64,000 bases of DNA. It comes from Neorhizobium sp. NCHU2750. GTDB taxonomy: Bacteria; Pseudomonadota; Alphaproteobacteria; Rhizobiales; Rhizobiaceae. Both the position numbers and the translations under genes were made by a program. The stretch spans positions 124,001-188,000 of the forward strand of contig NZ_CP030830.1 of assembly GCF_003597675.1 (NCBI RefSeq), written 5' to 3'. Below, piece by piece: positions 52,548-61,023 of this stretch (position 1 is the stretch's first letter; each line of letters starts with the position of its first letter). The notes beneath the pieces were generated by a model that was given only the letters and a program-made list of their open reading frames with translations, had not been told where the DNA came from and did no database searches.

Positions 52548-52754
52548 TTATCTTTCGTCCGTGCCGCTGGTCTCGGTGGGATCATAGTTCAGATCAAAGT
52601 CTTTCTCTTTTTTCTCGCCGGGCGGGGTGCGGTTGACCGTCGCGTCCTCGGATCCGGTCACGACGGTTGGCTTGGCACTATGAACGCCAGTGGCCTTCCG
52701 GTCCGCTTGTGACGGCGCGTACTGGCCCTTTGCATCATCTTCTGGCTTGCCCAT
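52548..52754 (-). CDS. Small hydrophilic protein downstream of the SDR
   Basis: A 68-residue protein, charged and disordered-looking (GKPEDDAKGQYAPSQADRK, then PPGEKKEKDFDLNYDPTE). The family is not recognised beyond similar short rhizobial proteins. ATG 52754 has GAGGAAG upstream and lies 26 bases after the SDR stop, so the two probably form an operon under a stress promoter. Confidence 0.7.
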   Translation of the reverse strand: MGKPEDDAKGQYAPSQADRKATGVHSAKPTVVTGSEDATVNRTPPGEKKEKDFDLNYDPTETSGTDER

Positions 52755-52780
52755 CGCTTCCTCCTTGTTCGACTAGGTGA

Positions 52781-53638
52781 TCAGAGAATTGGTTTGCCGC
52801 CCGTGACGGCAATAGTTGCGCCCGAGACGTAGCTCGACAGCGGATCGGCGAGCATCACATAGGATGTTGCGAGCTCCGCCGGCTGACCCGGCCTCTGCAT
52901 CGGGACCTGCTTGCCGAAATTCTTCACGTTTTCATCCGGCATGGTCGACGGAATGAGCGGCGTCCAGATCGGACCCGGCGCGACAGCGTTCGCGCGGATG
53001 CCCTTGTCGGCCAGCATCTGCGCAAGGCCTGCGGTAAAATTCTGGATCGCGCCCTTGGTGGTCGCATAAGCGAGCAGGTGAGGGCTTGGGCTATCTGCAT
53101 TGATCGAGGCGGTGTTGATGATCGCACTGCCTGGTTTCATATGGGGAACCGCTGCCTTCGTCAGGTAGAACATCGCGTGGATGTTCGTCCGGAACGTCAG
53201 CTCCCATTCCTCATCGCTGATATCGCCGATCTCGGAGAAGCTCGCCTGGTGTGCGGCATTGTTGACGAGGATATCGATCCCTCCGAGCTGCGAGACGGCG
53301 CTATCGATGATTTCCTTGCAGTGCGGCGCGTACTGGATATCACCCGGTACCAGGATCGCCTTGCGCCCAGCCTTCTCGACCCAGGCTTTGGTCTCCTCGG
53401 CATCTTCGTCCTCGTCGAGATAGGATATCAGGACATCGGCGCCTTCACGCGCATAGGCGATGGCAACGGCGCGACCAATCCCGCTATCGCCACCGGTAAT
53501 GACCGCCTTCTTGCCGGCAAGCCGCCCTGACCCTTTGTAGGTTTCTTCTCCGTGATCCGGGAGCGGCGACATCGCACGTGTCGAGCCTGGCATAGGCTGA
53601 CGCGGCGTGTCGAACGGGGGTGTCGGATAGGTCGTCAT
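52781..53638 (-). CDS. SDR-family oxidoreductase (YghA-like)
   Basis: A 285-residue short-chain dehydrogenase. A long N-terminal extension (about 1-38) precedes the Rossmann domain with ITGGDSGIGRAVAIAYARE (TGxxxGIG), the NNAA motif in DILVNNAAHQ, catalytic Ser near INTASINAD and YATTKGA (YxxxK). The form with MPGSTRAMSPLPDHGE at the N-terminus is common in stress-induced SDRs; substrates are unknown. The ATG at 53638 follows AGGAAGG. A GGAAC-N17-GGTT promoter lies upstream. Confidence 0.9.
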   Translation of the reverse strand: MTTYPTPPFDTPRQPMPGSTRAMSPLPDHGEETYKGSGRLAGKKAVITGGDSGIGRAVAIAYAREGADVLISYLDEDEDAEETKAWVEKAGRKAILVPGDIQYAPHCKEIIDSAVSQLGGIDILVNNAAHQASFSEIGDISDEEWELTFRTNIHAMFYLTKAAVPHMKPGSAIINTASINADSPSPHLLAYATTKGAIQNFTAGLAQMLADKGIRANAVAPGPIWTPLIPSTMPDENVKNFGKQVPMQRPGQPAELATSYVMLADPLSSYVSGATIAVTGGKPIL

Positions 53639-53752
53639 CGCTTTTCCTTCCTGGAAGCGGTTTCCAATCATTACCGGCCATCAGCGCTCTCATCCTGCGG
53701 GTGAAATGCCGTGGAGCGCAGTCGGTTCGCAGGCCGGTTTCACAAACTGGAA

Positions 53753-53778
53753 AACCGACGGCGCAAACGGAATGTTCC
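53753..53778 (-). promoter_or_regulatory. EcfG-type promoter of the SDR operon
   Basis: Minus strand: GGAAC (53778-53774), 17 bases, GGTTTT (from 53756). It lies about 115 bases before the SDR start. Confidence 0.55.
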
Positions 53779-53867
53779 AGGCGTCTCCAAAGAGGCCGTG
53801 ACATCAGCAGGAAGCGTCCTAAATTATCGGGCCGAGACGTGTTTTTGGACAGCGAGCGGAGGAGCCG

Positions 53868-54218
53868 GTGACATCACGCATCCTGATCGTCGACGACGAG
53901 CCTCTGATCGCGCTGACCGCGGTCGATATGGTGGAGGCGCTGGGTTACGAGGCAATCGAAGCCCATTCGGGAGCTGAGGCCCTCGAAATCCTCGGCCAAG
54001 GACAGAAGATCGACCTGTTGATCACAGACCATTCGATGCCCGGGATGTCAGGTGCCGCGCTGGTGCGTGAGGCACGACTGATCAAACCCGAACTCGCCGT
54101 CATGGTCTCCACGGGCTATGCGGAATTGCCAGAAGGGTTTGAGGAAGGGACACAGTTCCTCAGCAAGCCTTACTCCGAGTTTGATCTGTCTGCGAAAATC
54201 GAAGCGGCTATCCGGTAG
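53868..54218 (+). CDS. Single-domain response regulator
   Basis: A 116-residue receiver starting at GTG with GGAGGAG upstream. It has VDDEPL, phospho-acceptor Asp54 in LLITDHSMPG, VSTGY and the Lys of FLSKPY. No output domain. No kinase gene is adjacent; the HWE kinases in the window are possible partners. The gene is divergent from the SDR. Confidence 0.88.
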   Translation: MTSRILIVDDEPLIALTAVDMVEALGYEAIEAHSGAEALEILGQGQKIDLLITDHSMPGMSGAALVREARLIKPELAVMVSTGYAELPEGFEEGTQFLSKPYSEFDLSAKIEAAIR

Positions 54219-54327
54219 ATCCAGCACGAACACTGCATGAACGATGTGCTGGATCACAGCATGCATCTGATAGATGTCGGCAATATCGTCTATTGTCGTA
54301 AACGCAGGATGCCGCTACCGTTCCAGC

Positions 54328-54522
54328 ATGCGTGGACGACTGCCAGCCAATGTTATCCTCAGGCCTGCCGATTTGGCGATGCTCGAACGCGTTTTTGCCC
54401 AGGTTATACCGGAACATGATACCCACCCCGATGAGTTGGCCATGTTGCTGGTTCGGCTGTTCCAGGACGGCATTACGGATGAGCAAGAACTGCTGACCGC
54501 AGCCGAAAAATGGTTTCGGTGA
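54328..54522 (+). CDS. Small helical protein, unrecognised
   Basis: A 64-residue product if it starts at ATG 54328; a longer frame opens at 54274. The core is ILRPADLAMLERVFAQVI, then PDELAMLLVRLFQDGITDE and EQELLTAAEKWFR, an amphipathic helical pattern with natural composition. No Shine-Dalgarno site is clear. Similar short proteins occur in rhizobia, function unknown. Confidence 0.6.
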   Translation: MRGRLPANVILRPADLAMLERVFAQVIPEHDTHPDELAMLLVRLFQDGITDEQELLTAAEKWFR

Positions 54523-54610
54523 TTTTCTGCCCGTCGGTGAGCGATAAAGAGCGCTGTGTCTGCGCTGCTTAGCAGCGAGGGCTGGGCGACGAAAAAGATG
54601 TTGCAAGCCG

Positions 54611-54850
54611 CTACAAAAAGACCGAGATGCCTTCGGTGTTGACGACATAAATGAACTCGTCCAATGCTTCTTGATCGGAAGAGAACGTTTCATTCCAGTC
54701 TGTCAGCTGGTCTTCCAAACTCGTCACTTCCATCCGCCAAGCGACGCTTTCTAAACGGCGGAAGATTTCCACGATGACCGTAGTGCCGTTCTCAGTGTAG
54801 CGACCGGAGAGCTGTGAGCGTTCAGGCGAGGGTCTGTATGTCGGGTCCAT
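54611..54850 (-). CDS. Small acidic protein, unrecognised
   Basis: A 79-residue product from ATG 54850, with a possible longer start at 54958. It contains SGRYTENGTTVIVEIFRR, VAWRMEVTSLEDQLTDW and FIYVVNTEGISVFL, a mixed alpha/beta composition. Ribosome site weak. Family not recognised. Confidence 0.55.
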   Translation of the reverse strand: MDPTYRPSPERSQLSGRYTENGTTVIVEIFRRLESVAWRMEVTSLEDQLTDWNETFSSDQEALDEFIYVVNTEGISVFL

Positions 54851-55057
54851 GGGGGTGTTCTGATTGATGGATGAGCGGGGATTATTGTGAGTATTCCAGA
54901 GGGTTGCAAGCTCGGCGCGCGCATTATGATACCGATCCCGAGCACCAGACATGCTCAAATGCTGACAAATCTAATCGGCCGCCCGCTCAAGGGCGACAGC
55001 AATCAAAGAACCATTCGTGGCAATGAGACGAGGGAAGCGGGTGATACCCCGTTTCAA

Positions 55058-55186
55058 CTAAAGGTATGCTTCTCTCAGAAGCCACCACAACGGCAGGGCG
55101 CTCACAACGACAGCCGCAACCAATGCCAGAGAAAGTTTTATCATACTTGTCCGGTGGGCTTTGATTGGATCCCATTGATAGACCAC
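55058..55186 (-). CDS. 42-residue single-pass membrane protein
   Basis: GTG 55186 with AAGGAG 7 bases upstream. A hydrophilic basic start (VYQWDPIKAHRTSM) leads into one helix (IKLSLALVAAVVVSALPLWW) and ends LLREAYL. An ATG 14 codons in (55144) has no ribosome site. It resembles the small membrane proteins at 35669-35964 in layout, not sequence. Confidence 0.55.
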   Translation of the reverse strand: MVYQWDPIKAHRTSMIKLSLALVAAVVVSALPLWWLLREAYL

Positions 55187-55514
55187 GAGATGCTCCTTCC
55201 AGTTGTAGGCAGGAAAACACGGCCATCTCGAAGAGTCGAGCGACGGACGGGCAACAGTGGCGGTAAATGCGACTTCGCCGCGACCAACGAAACAATCCAC
55301 GAGCTTAGGAATTATTTTAGAAGTTTTGCACAGACGTTCTCGAGATGCGTGTCGGCTGGTTCATAATTCTCCAGCTTACTTTCGTCTTTCATTGAATGCG
55401 CCGGAGTCCGCGCTATTTAAAAGTCTCTATCGGGCGGGTGCCGGACGCCCGCATGTTCATCGGGATCAGGACTGTCGATTGGAAGCTCATAGTAAGACGC
55501 TGTCGCCTGCGCCA

Positions 55515-56915
55515 ATGCAGCAGGTCGTCGCCGAATTCGACTGGTCGAAGACATCCCTCGGTGCAATGGAGAACTGGCCGATATCCCTGAAGACCATTGT
55601 CGATATGGCCCTCGCTTCCAGCTTCCCGCAGGCGGTGATCTGGGGACCAGATCTGATCACCATCCACAATGATGCCTTCCTGCCTATCCTTGGTGAAAAG
55701 CCGCTCGCGATCGGTCGGTCATTCGCAGATATCTGGTCGGAGGCCTGGGAGCAGATCGGGCCGATCGCGACGGAAGCGTACCAGGGAAGGCCGACCTTCA
55801 TCGAGGACTTCCCGCTCGTCATCAATCGCCATGGCTATGATGAGCAGGCCTATTTTACATTCTGCTACAGCCCCTTGCGCGATGATCAGGGCAATATCGC
55901 CGGCATGATCGATACCGTGGTCGAGACAACCGACACGGTCTTAGGTGCCGAACGTTTGCGACAGAGCGAAACGCGTTTCCGGGCATTCACCACGGCGACC
56001 AGCGACGTCATCTATCAGATGAGCGCCGATTGGAAGGAAATGCGACGGCTCGATGGCCGCAGCTTTTTGGCCAATACCCATGAGCCAAGCGTGCAGTGGC
56101 AGGATGCCTATCTTCTCTCAGAAGACGTCCCATCAATCCAGGCTGCGATCGATCGGGCGATTTCCGAGAAAGATGTGTTCGAGTTCGAGCACCGCGTCCG
56201 GCAGGCCGATGGCCAGATCGGTTGGACATTATCCCGCGCTGTCCCTGTTCTGGACGAGCAGGGGGCCATCATTGAATGGTTTGGCGCCGCGACCGACATC
56301 ACCGAGCGGAAGCGGGCCGAGCAGCAGCAGAGCGTGATCAATCGCGAAATGGGCCATCGGCTCAAGAACACGCTTGCGATGGTTCAGGCGATCGCCAAAC
56401 AGACGCTCAAGCCGGTGAAAGAGCGTGAGCCGGTCGAGGCGCTCGAAAAGCGCGTGCAGGCGCTGAGCTCCGCCCACGACATTCTGTTCGATCAATATTG
56501 GCATACGGCGCCGATCGGGTCACTGATCGCTGCGACGCTGCAGCGCCTCGTGCCGAGCGAACGGCTCCATGCCAGCGGTCCAGATATCGCAATCGGGCCG
56601 AAGGGCGCGCTATCGCTTTCGCTCGTCCTGCACGAGCTGGCCACCAACGCGCTCAAGTACGGAGCCCTGTCCAATGACGTTGGAGGGATCGACCTGACAT
56701 GGAGCGTGGTTGGCGGCAATGATGGCGAGATATTCAAGCTGAGATGGGAGGAAAGTGGAGGCCCTCTAGTCCAGCCTCCGTCGGGAAGCGGTTTTGGCTC
56801 CAAACTCATTCGCATGGGCCTGATTGGAACCGGCGGGGTGACCGTGAGTTATGAGCCGGCAGGGTTCAGGGCCGAAATGACGGCCGGCCTTCACCAGATA
56901 CAACATACGGAATGA
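55515..56915 (+). CDS. HWE-family histidine kinase
   Basis: A 466-residue kinase from ATG 55515; the frame stays open to 55257, so the start is uncertain. A PAS-like sensor region (about 1-130; LGAMENWPISLKTIVDMALA, VINRHGYDEQAYFTF) and a PAS domain (about 145-270) precede the HWE H-box REMGHRLKNTLAMVQAIAKQ and the ATPase lobe LHELATNALKYGALS with GFGSKLIRMGL. The response regulator gene begins 3 bases after its stop. It likely signals to that regulator or to PhyR. Confidence 0.88.
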   Translation: MQQVVAEFDWSKTSLGAMENWPISLKTIVDMALASSFPQAVIWGPDLITIHNDAFLPILGEKPLAIGRSFADIWSEAWEQIGPIATEAYQGRPTFIEDFPLVINRHGYDEQAYFTFCYSPLRDDQGNIAGMIDTVVETTDTVLGAERLRQSETRFRAFTTATSDVIYQMSADWKEMRRLDGRSFLANTHEPSVQWQDAYLLSEDVPSIQAAIDRAISEKDVFEFEHRVRQADGQIGWTLSRAVPVLDEQGAIIEWFGAATDITERKRAEQQQSVINREMGHRLKNTLAMVQAIAKQTLKPVKEREPVEALEKRVQALSSAHDILFDQYWHTAPIGSLIAATLQRLVPSERLHASGPDIAIGPKGALSLSLVLHELATNALKYGALSNDVGGIDLTWSVVGGNDGEIFKLRWEESGGPLVQPPSGSGFGSKLIRMGLIGTGGVTVSYEPAGFRAEMTAGLHQIQHTE

Positions 56916-56918
56916 TGG

Positions 56919-57299
56919 ATGGGGCAGTTGAACCAGCCAAATGGGAGGGCTGTCCTTGTCGTCGAGGACGAACCGCTCTTGCGCATGATGGCCATGGATA
57001 TGGTCGAGGATGCCGGCTTCGAACCCGTCGAGGCGCGCGATGCCGACGAAGCAATCGCGTTGCTGGAAGCCAGAACCGACATCACCATCGTGTTCACCGA
57101 CGTCGATATGCCCGGCTCGATGGACGGCCTGAAATTGGCGGCCGCAATACGCGACCGCTGGCCGCCAATCGAAATTGTGATCACATCCGGGCATTTCAGG
57201 CTGGACGATAGCGCAATCCCGGCCAGAACGGTGTTCTTCCCAAAGCCGTATGATCATCAGGAAGTGGTGGCAACGCTCCGCTGGATGGCCGGTGTCTGA
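56919..57299 (+). CDS. Single-domain response regulator, partner of the HWE kinase
   Basis: A 126-residue receiver: VVEDEPLL, phospho-acceptor Asp61 in VFTDVDMPGSMDG, ITSGH and Lys in FFPKPYD. No output domain. Tight spacing to the kinase gene implies a pair. It belongs to the common rhizobial HWE-linked receiver group. Confidence 0.88.
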   Translation: MGQLNQPNGRAVLVVEDEPLLRMMAMDMVEDAGFEPVEARDADEAIALLEARTDITIVFTDVDMPGSMDGLKLAAAIRDRWPPIEIVITSGHFRLDDSAIPARTVFFPKPYDHQEVVATLRWMAGV

Positions 57300-57440
57300 G
57301 TACAGCCAGTTCCATTCAATGCCTGAGCGACATGGTTGACCTCATGTGATCAAATTAACGTCAGATCTCAATCGTTCGGCCCGAGCTTGAATTCCAGCTC
57401 GTGTCCACCACATGGCTTTGCGCCGTGAAGGAATACCGAA

Positions 57441-57701
57441 ATGCCATCCTTTTTCGAAACCACGTTCGGCCCGGTCGAACTGGAAATCATCGACATCGCC
57501 TTGAAATTCTGGAGAAGCCGACACGGGTTCTCCAAGGATGATCCCGACACGGTAATCGCTGCCGAAATCTGCCTCAACCTTTTCCGTGAAGGCCACAACA
57601 CGCTACCGGCTCTGCTTCAGGCCATGGACGCCCACAAAGCGTTAGCCGACATTGCTGCGGCTCATGACCTGACCGAGATTCGCAGGCTTGCGACCGGGTA
57701 A
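57441..57701 (+). CDS. Small protein, unrecognised
   Basis: An 86-residue protein starting at ATG 57441 with AAGGAAT upstream. It contains VELEIIDIALKFWRSRHG and TVIAAEICLNLFREGHNTLP, then LLQAMDAHKALADIAAAHD, a helical and natural pattern. Similar short proteins occur in rhizobia; function unknown. Confidence 0.7.
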   Translation: MPSFFETTFGPVELEIIDIALKFWRSRHGFSKDDPDTVIAAEICLNLFREGHNTLPALLQAMDAHKALADIAAAHDLTEIRRLATG

Positions 57702-57837
57702 TGAGACGTCGACCACGCTTTGAACTGGCTCGATCATCGGCTCCTCGATATGGGGTTTCGAGAAGATTCAGCCTCCGCCGGTCAGAAATCAGCTGGATCT
57801 TCGAGATGGTTACAGACGGCGATAATCTTGATCTGTT

Positions 57838-57863
57838 GGAACCGTTCTCGCTCACCGCAGGTT
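57838..57863 (+). promoter_or_regulatory. EcfG-type promoter of the frameshifted gene
   Basis: GGAAC (57838-57842), 17 bases, GGTT (57860-57863), 50 bases before the ATG at 57914. Confidence 0.5.
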
Positions 57864-57913
57864 AGCGGTCCACGTTCTCTGTGAACGCAACGCTAGCGAC
57901 AGTACACCAGGAC

Positions 57914-58362
57914 ATGACTCAGGAACTTGACCCGACCAGCGACGCCGCGCGGACAAGCGAAGATGCTGATGCAAATCGCGAAACGCTTGTGAAAAATGCC
58001 GACGCTGCTCTGCATCGGGTCGATCACTGTGGCGAGCAGACCTTCCGATCATCGTCCGATGTCCCTGACCTCGTAGAGGTCAGGGAGTTCTCACGCAGTT
58101 CGAACGGCGATACCTGGTCGATCGGGAAGGATCGTCAGGGCTCGATGATGGTGCTCCACCGTGGAAACTTGCCATCCGCGGCCATCAGACGGTGAAGCCA
58201 GTCAGCGCTTTCCTCAATACCGGCCCCAGAGGTCCCCAGCATGATGCTCTGGTCGTGACGCTGAGGAACACCGAAGACCGTGGAGACGTCGAGCGAACTG
58301 GGGTAATGAGCAGCCTATTGACTGAACTGGGATTAATTTCGCCTGACACCCGGAGAGGATAG
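57914..58362 (+). pseudogene. Small stress-type gene broken by a frameshift
   Basis: Frame one (ATG 57914) yields VREFSRSSNGDTWSIGKDRQ and VLHRGNLPS, then a premature stop at 58193-58195. In the next frame, from 58180, the sequence continues GHQTVKPVSAFLNTGPRGPQ, then LLTELGLISPDTRRG, to TAG 58360-58362. Together they match a short rhizobial protein family with RSSNGDRW and VLHR(G/A)N.PSGG motifs. One indel near 58178-58182 explains the break. A stress-type promoter remains in front. A sequencing error is the alternative. Confidence 0.65.
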
Positions 58363-58442
58363 CCTAGCGGTCAATCGGATGGCGGTCGTTGAAGCTTATC
58401 GGTTAAGCGATACAGACATGGAAACGTTGTCTGACATCGGTG

Positions 58443-58652
58443 TCAGTCGTCGCTGATCAGTTTCTCGCAACCCATCGCGGCCATCCTCCGCAACCGGGCG
58501 AAGGTAATCCCGGCGCCATGCTTACGAACAAGGACTTTGCGCTCCAGTTCGTCTGAGCGCTTGCACAACCGGCATTCCACCGCAATGACAGGCACCCTCA
58601 CCTGCCGGAGCGTCGTGGTCAGATCAAGTGTGTGGGGTGGATCGCGTTTCAA
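58443..58652 (-). CDS. Small Cys-motif protein
   Basis: A 69-residue product from TTG 58652, or 50 residues from GTG 58595, which has GGTGAGG next to it. It contains VECRLCKRSDELERKVLVRK and TFARLRRMAAMGCEKL, a CxxC pair plus a third Cys, resembling short rhizobial zinc-ribbon-like proteins. Function unknown. The start codon is unresolved. Confidence 0.55.
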   Translation of the reverse strand: MKRDPPHTLDLTTTLRQVRVPVIAVECRLCKRSDELERKVLVRKHGAGITFARLRRMAAMGCEKLISDD

Positions 58653-58845
58653 CGGGCAACGTCGCCATCTGTATTGTGCCCTATCAGGTCGTCGAAATTT
58701 TCTTGCAACCCTGATTAAACGAATGGGCGCTTGCCCATCTTTCTCGGAAAAATCCTCAGTTGACGCGACGGAAACGGCGGTGGCTGCCGTGTAACGGATA
58801 TGCCCGGTCGTAAGAGTGTCGGGCTATGCGAAAGTGAGGATACCC

Positions 58846-59106
58846 ATGAAGAAGTTTATTTCGTTGGCCCTGGCGGGTCTCGCAGTCTCTGCTGCCGTCT
58901 CTGTTGCGCCGGCTGAGGCGCGCCAGGGATGTGGTGTCGGTTTCCATCGCGGCCCGGCCGGATACTGCCGCCCGAACCGTCCTGCTGTCGTCGTCCGACC
59001 CGGTCTTCCCAGGGTCGGTATCTTTTACGCCGGGCGCGGTTACTGGGATGGTCATCGCTACTGGGCGCATCGCTATTGGCACCAAGGCGGCTGGCGCTAT
59101 CGCTGA
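58846..59106 (+). CDS. Small exported Gly/Arg/Tyr-rich protein
   Basis: An 86-residue protein with a signal peptide (about 1-25, ending PAEA). The mature part has GCGVGFHRGPAGYCRPN, a motif recurrent in small exported proteins of Rhizobiales, and a tail rich in aromatic and His residues (YWDGHRYWAHRYWHQGGW). The ATG has GTGAGGAT upstream. Function unknown; a metal-binding or envelope role is a guess. Confidence 0.78.
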   Translation: MKKFISLALAGLAVSAAVSVAPAEARQGCGVGFHRGPAGYCRPNRPAVVVRPGLPRVGIFYAGRGYWDGHRYWAHRYWHQGGWRYR

Positions 59107-59178
59107 GCATACTGCCATCACATCTGCTGTCTGGTCTCATGGCCGGACAGCAAGAGGATCACGACTGAGGAAATTTCG

Positions 59179-59595
59179 ATGATGAAGCGATTGAACCTTA
59201 TCCGCGTTGCCGGGTTGAGGACTGGATCTGCCGCGGCCCTTCTGCTCATCGCAGGCCACGGGGCCCTGGCGGCAGACGGTAATGGATCGAAGGAAGTGAC
59301 CCGTGCGCAGTTCGAAACCCGTCAGCAAGCGGTTTTCTTCAAGGCTGACAAGGACAACAATCATCTCGTCAGCCGGGACGAATTTATTGCGGCGCGGCCG
59401 GCCGGAGACCCCACCAAGCTGGGGAAACGTTTCGACCGCATGGACGCAAATCACGATGGATCCGTTGATGCCGGGGAACTTACGGCGATGCTCGACCGTC
59501 GGTTCAAGCGGCTCGATAAAGACGGGAATGGCGTGCTGTCCGTTAGCGAGCGTGCGGCTGGACGAAAGCAGGTCGACAAACCGACAGACGGTTGA
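59179..59595 (+). CDS. Exported EF-hand calcium-binding protein
   Basis: A 138-residue protein with a signal peptide (about 1-32, ending ALAAD) and three EF-hand loops: DKDNNHLVSRDEF (about 56-68), DANHDGSVDAGEL (about 91-103) and DKDGNGVLSVSER (about 114-126). It should bind Ca2+ in the periplasm. It overlaps the start of the ECF sigma gene (TTGA), so it belongs to the same operon as the sigma factor and the metal sensor. Confidence 0.85.
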   Translation: MMKRLNLIRVAGLRTGSAAALLLIAGHGALAADGNGSKEVTRAQFETRQQAVFFKADKDNNHLVSRDEFIAARPAGDPTKLGKRFDRMDANHDGSVDAGELTAMLDRRFKRLDKDGNGVLSVSERAAGRKQVDKPTDG

Positions 59596-60179
59596 AACAA
59601 CGTATCGTCCGAAAGCGGTCGCCTTTGCGTGATATCGATCCGGACCTTGACTTGATGGGGCGCATCGCAGCTGGAGATGCCGGCGCGGTGCGCCAACTGG
59701 TCTCAACCTCAACCCCGCGAATATGGTTGCTCGCGTGCCGTGTACTGCATGATCAGGCGGCGGCAGAGGACATCGTACAGGAGACGTTGATCCGCGCGGT
59801 CCGCACGGCGCCGAAATGGAAAGCAGGAAGCGCGAGGCTTGATACATGGCTCCACACGGTGGCGCTCAATTTGTGCCGCGACACGTTGCGGCGACGAAAG
59901 GAAGTTGCCATGCCGGAGCTTCCCGAACGGGCAGATCCGGCCTCCGGAGCGGAGGCATCGCTGATCGACGCCGAGCGTTCTGCTCAGGTAGCAGTTGCGA
60001 TTCAGGGCCTGCCTGATCGTCAAAGAGAGGCGATTATCCTCGTGCATTACCAAGGGCTTTCATCCAATGAGGCAGCGACCATCCTCGAGGTCAGCATCGA
60101 AGCGCTGGAATCGCTTCTCTCGCGTGGTCGCAGACATTTGAAACAGCAATTTTCAAAGCAGGAGCATGACGATGCATGA
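59592..60179 (+). CDS. ECF sigma factor (RpoE/CnrH-like)
   Basis: A 195-residue ECF sigma factor from TTG 59592 (overlapping the EF-hand stop) or 174 residues from ATG 59655. Region 2 has DQAAAEDIVQETLIRAVR and LDTWLHTVALNLCRDTLRR. Region 4 has LPDRQREAIILVHYQGLSSN, then EAATILEVSIEALESLLSRGR. It is followed, with overlap, by a small inner-membrane protein and a CnrX-like sensor, a layout like the cobalt/nickel CnrYXH system. Confidence 0.87.
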   Translation: MKQRIVRKRSPLRDIDPDLDLMGRIAAGDAGAVRQLVSTSTPRIWLLACRVLHDQAAAEDIVQETLIRAVRTAPKWKAGSARLDTWLHTVALNLCRDTLRRRKEVAMPELPERADPASGAEASLIDAERSAQVAVAIQGLPDRQREAIILVHYQGLSSNEAATILEVSIEALESLLSRGRRHLKQQFSKQEHDDA

Positions 60180-60573
60180 CGGCCTCGATATTGAACGCTT
60201 CCGCGATCTCGCCGAATGCTATGGTGCCAATATCGATTGCTGGCCGCAGGAGATCAGGCGGCCGGCCGCCCGACTTATCGCCCGCCTGCCTGAAGCCCGC
60301 GATATTATCGCTGGGGAGAAGGCGCTCGATATCACGTTATCCGCGTGGTCGGTCCCCGCGATTCCTCACGACCTTGAAAGGCAGATGAGCAGGATCGCGA
60401 CCGCGTCCGGGCAGCAGTTCATACGCAAAATGAAAATCTGGTGGGCAAGCATCGGAATAGCGGCCGCCCTGTCCGGTGTCACCACCGGAGCGATGGCGAC
60501 CGTGCTGTTCTCGCAAGCACCCCAATCTTACAGCAGCACGGTTTTCGGCGATGTCGATGATGGGGACAACTGA
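60166..60573 (+). CDS. Single-pass membrane protein, probable anti-sigma factor
   Basis: A 135-residue protein whose ATG lies 14 bases inside the sigma gene (ATG 60172 is the alternative). A cytoplasmic part of about 90 residues (LDIERFRDLAECYGANIDCW) is followed by one transmembrane helix (IWWASIGIAAALSGVTTGAM, about 90-110) and a short periplasmic tail. Size, topology and position suit a sigma-binding anti-sigma factor, but the sequence family is not recognised. Confidence 0.7.
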   Translation: MTMHDGLDIERFRDLAECYGANIDCWPQEIRRPAARLIARLPEARDIIAGEKALDITLSAWSVPAIPHDLERQMSRIATASGQQFIRKMKIWWASIGIAAALSGVTTGAMATVLFSQAPQSYSSTVFGDVDDGDN

Positions 60574-60576
60574 TAC

Positions 60577-61023
60577 ATGAACAAACCTGGTCTCGCACTC
60601 ACTGTCTCGATCATCGTCAACCTGTTCTTGATTGGAGCCATCGTCGGAAACCTGTCATGGCAACGGTTCGGGCACCGCATGATCGCTGCCGGATCGCTCC
60701 GTGTCGCGGGTGCTGAACTGCCCGCGGAGGACGGAAAGGCGTTCCGCTCGGCGATCCGGGAGGCTCGGACAGGGCTTGCGGAGACGATCAAGAAGAGCCG
60801 AGAGGCCAAGGCCCGGGCTGCCGACTTTCTTAAGGCGCCACAGGTTGATGGGGCGGCCGTGCTCGACGCTTTACAGGAGGCGCGGGCTGCCGATTTTTCC
60901 GTGCGGGAGGGTATCGAGAAGCGGGCTGTCGCGTTCGCCATTGGCCTTCCGGCGGACGATCGCGCGCGACTGGCCGACGCGATCAATGATCGGCTCCAGC
61001 GAGCGATGGAAAGGTCGCAGTAA
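60577..61023 (+). CDS. CnrX/CpxP-like periplasmic metal sensor
   Basis: A 148-residue membrane-anchored protein. One N-terminal helix (about 7-26, LTVSIIVNLFLIGAIVGNL) is followed by a helical hairpin domain (AFRSAIREARTGLAETIKK, ADFLKAPQVDGAAVLDALQ, ADDRARLADAINDRLQRA), as in the heavy-metal-resistance/CnrX family. Metal-binding His/Met residues are few, so the ligand may differ. It is 3 bases after the preceding gene and should control the sigma factor through it. Confidence 0.8.
   Translation: MNKPGLALTVSIIVNLFLIGAIVGNLSWQRFGHRMIAAGSLRVAGAELPAEDGKAFRSAIREARTGLAETIKKSREAKARAADFLKAPQVDGAAVLDALQEARAADFSVREGIEKRAVAFAIGLPADDRARLADAINDRLQRAMERSQ

Noticed and set aside
58792..58813. GTAACG...CGTA before the small exported gene at 58846, as a SigF promoter
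   Set aside because: The spacer is 12 bases, not the 15 seen at both supported SigF promoters.
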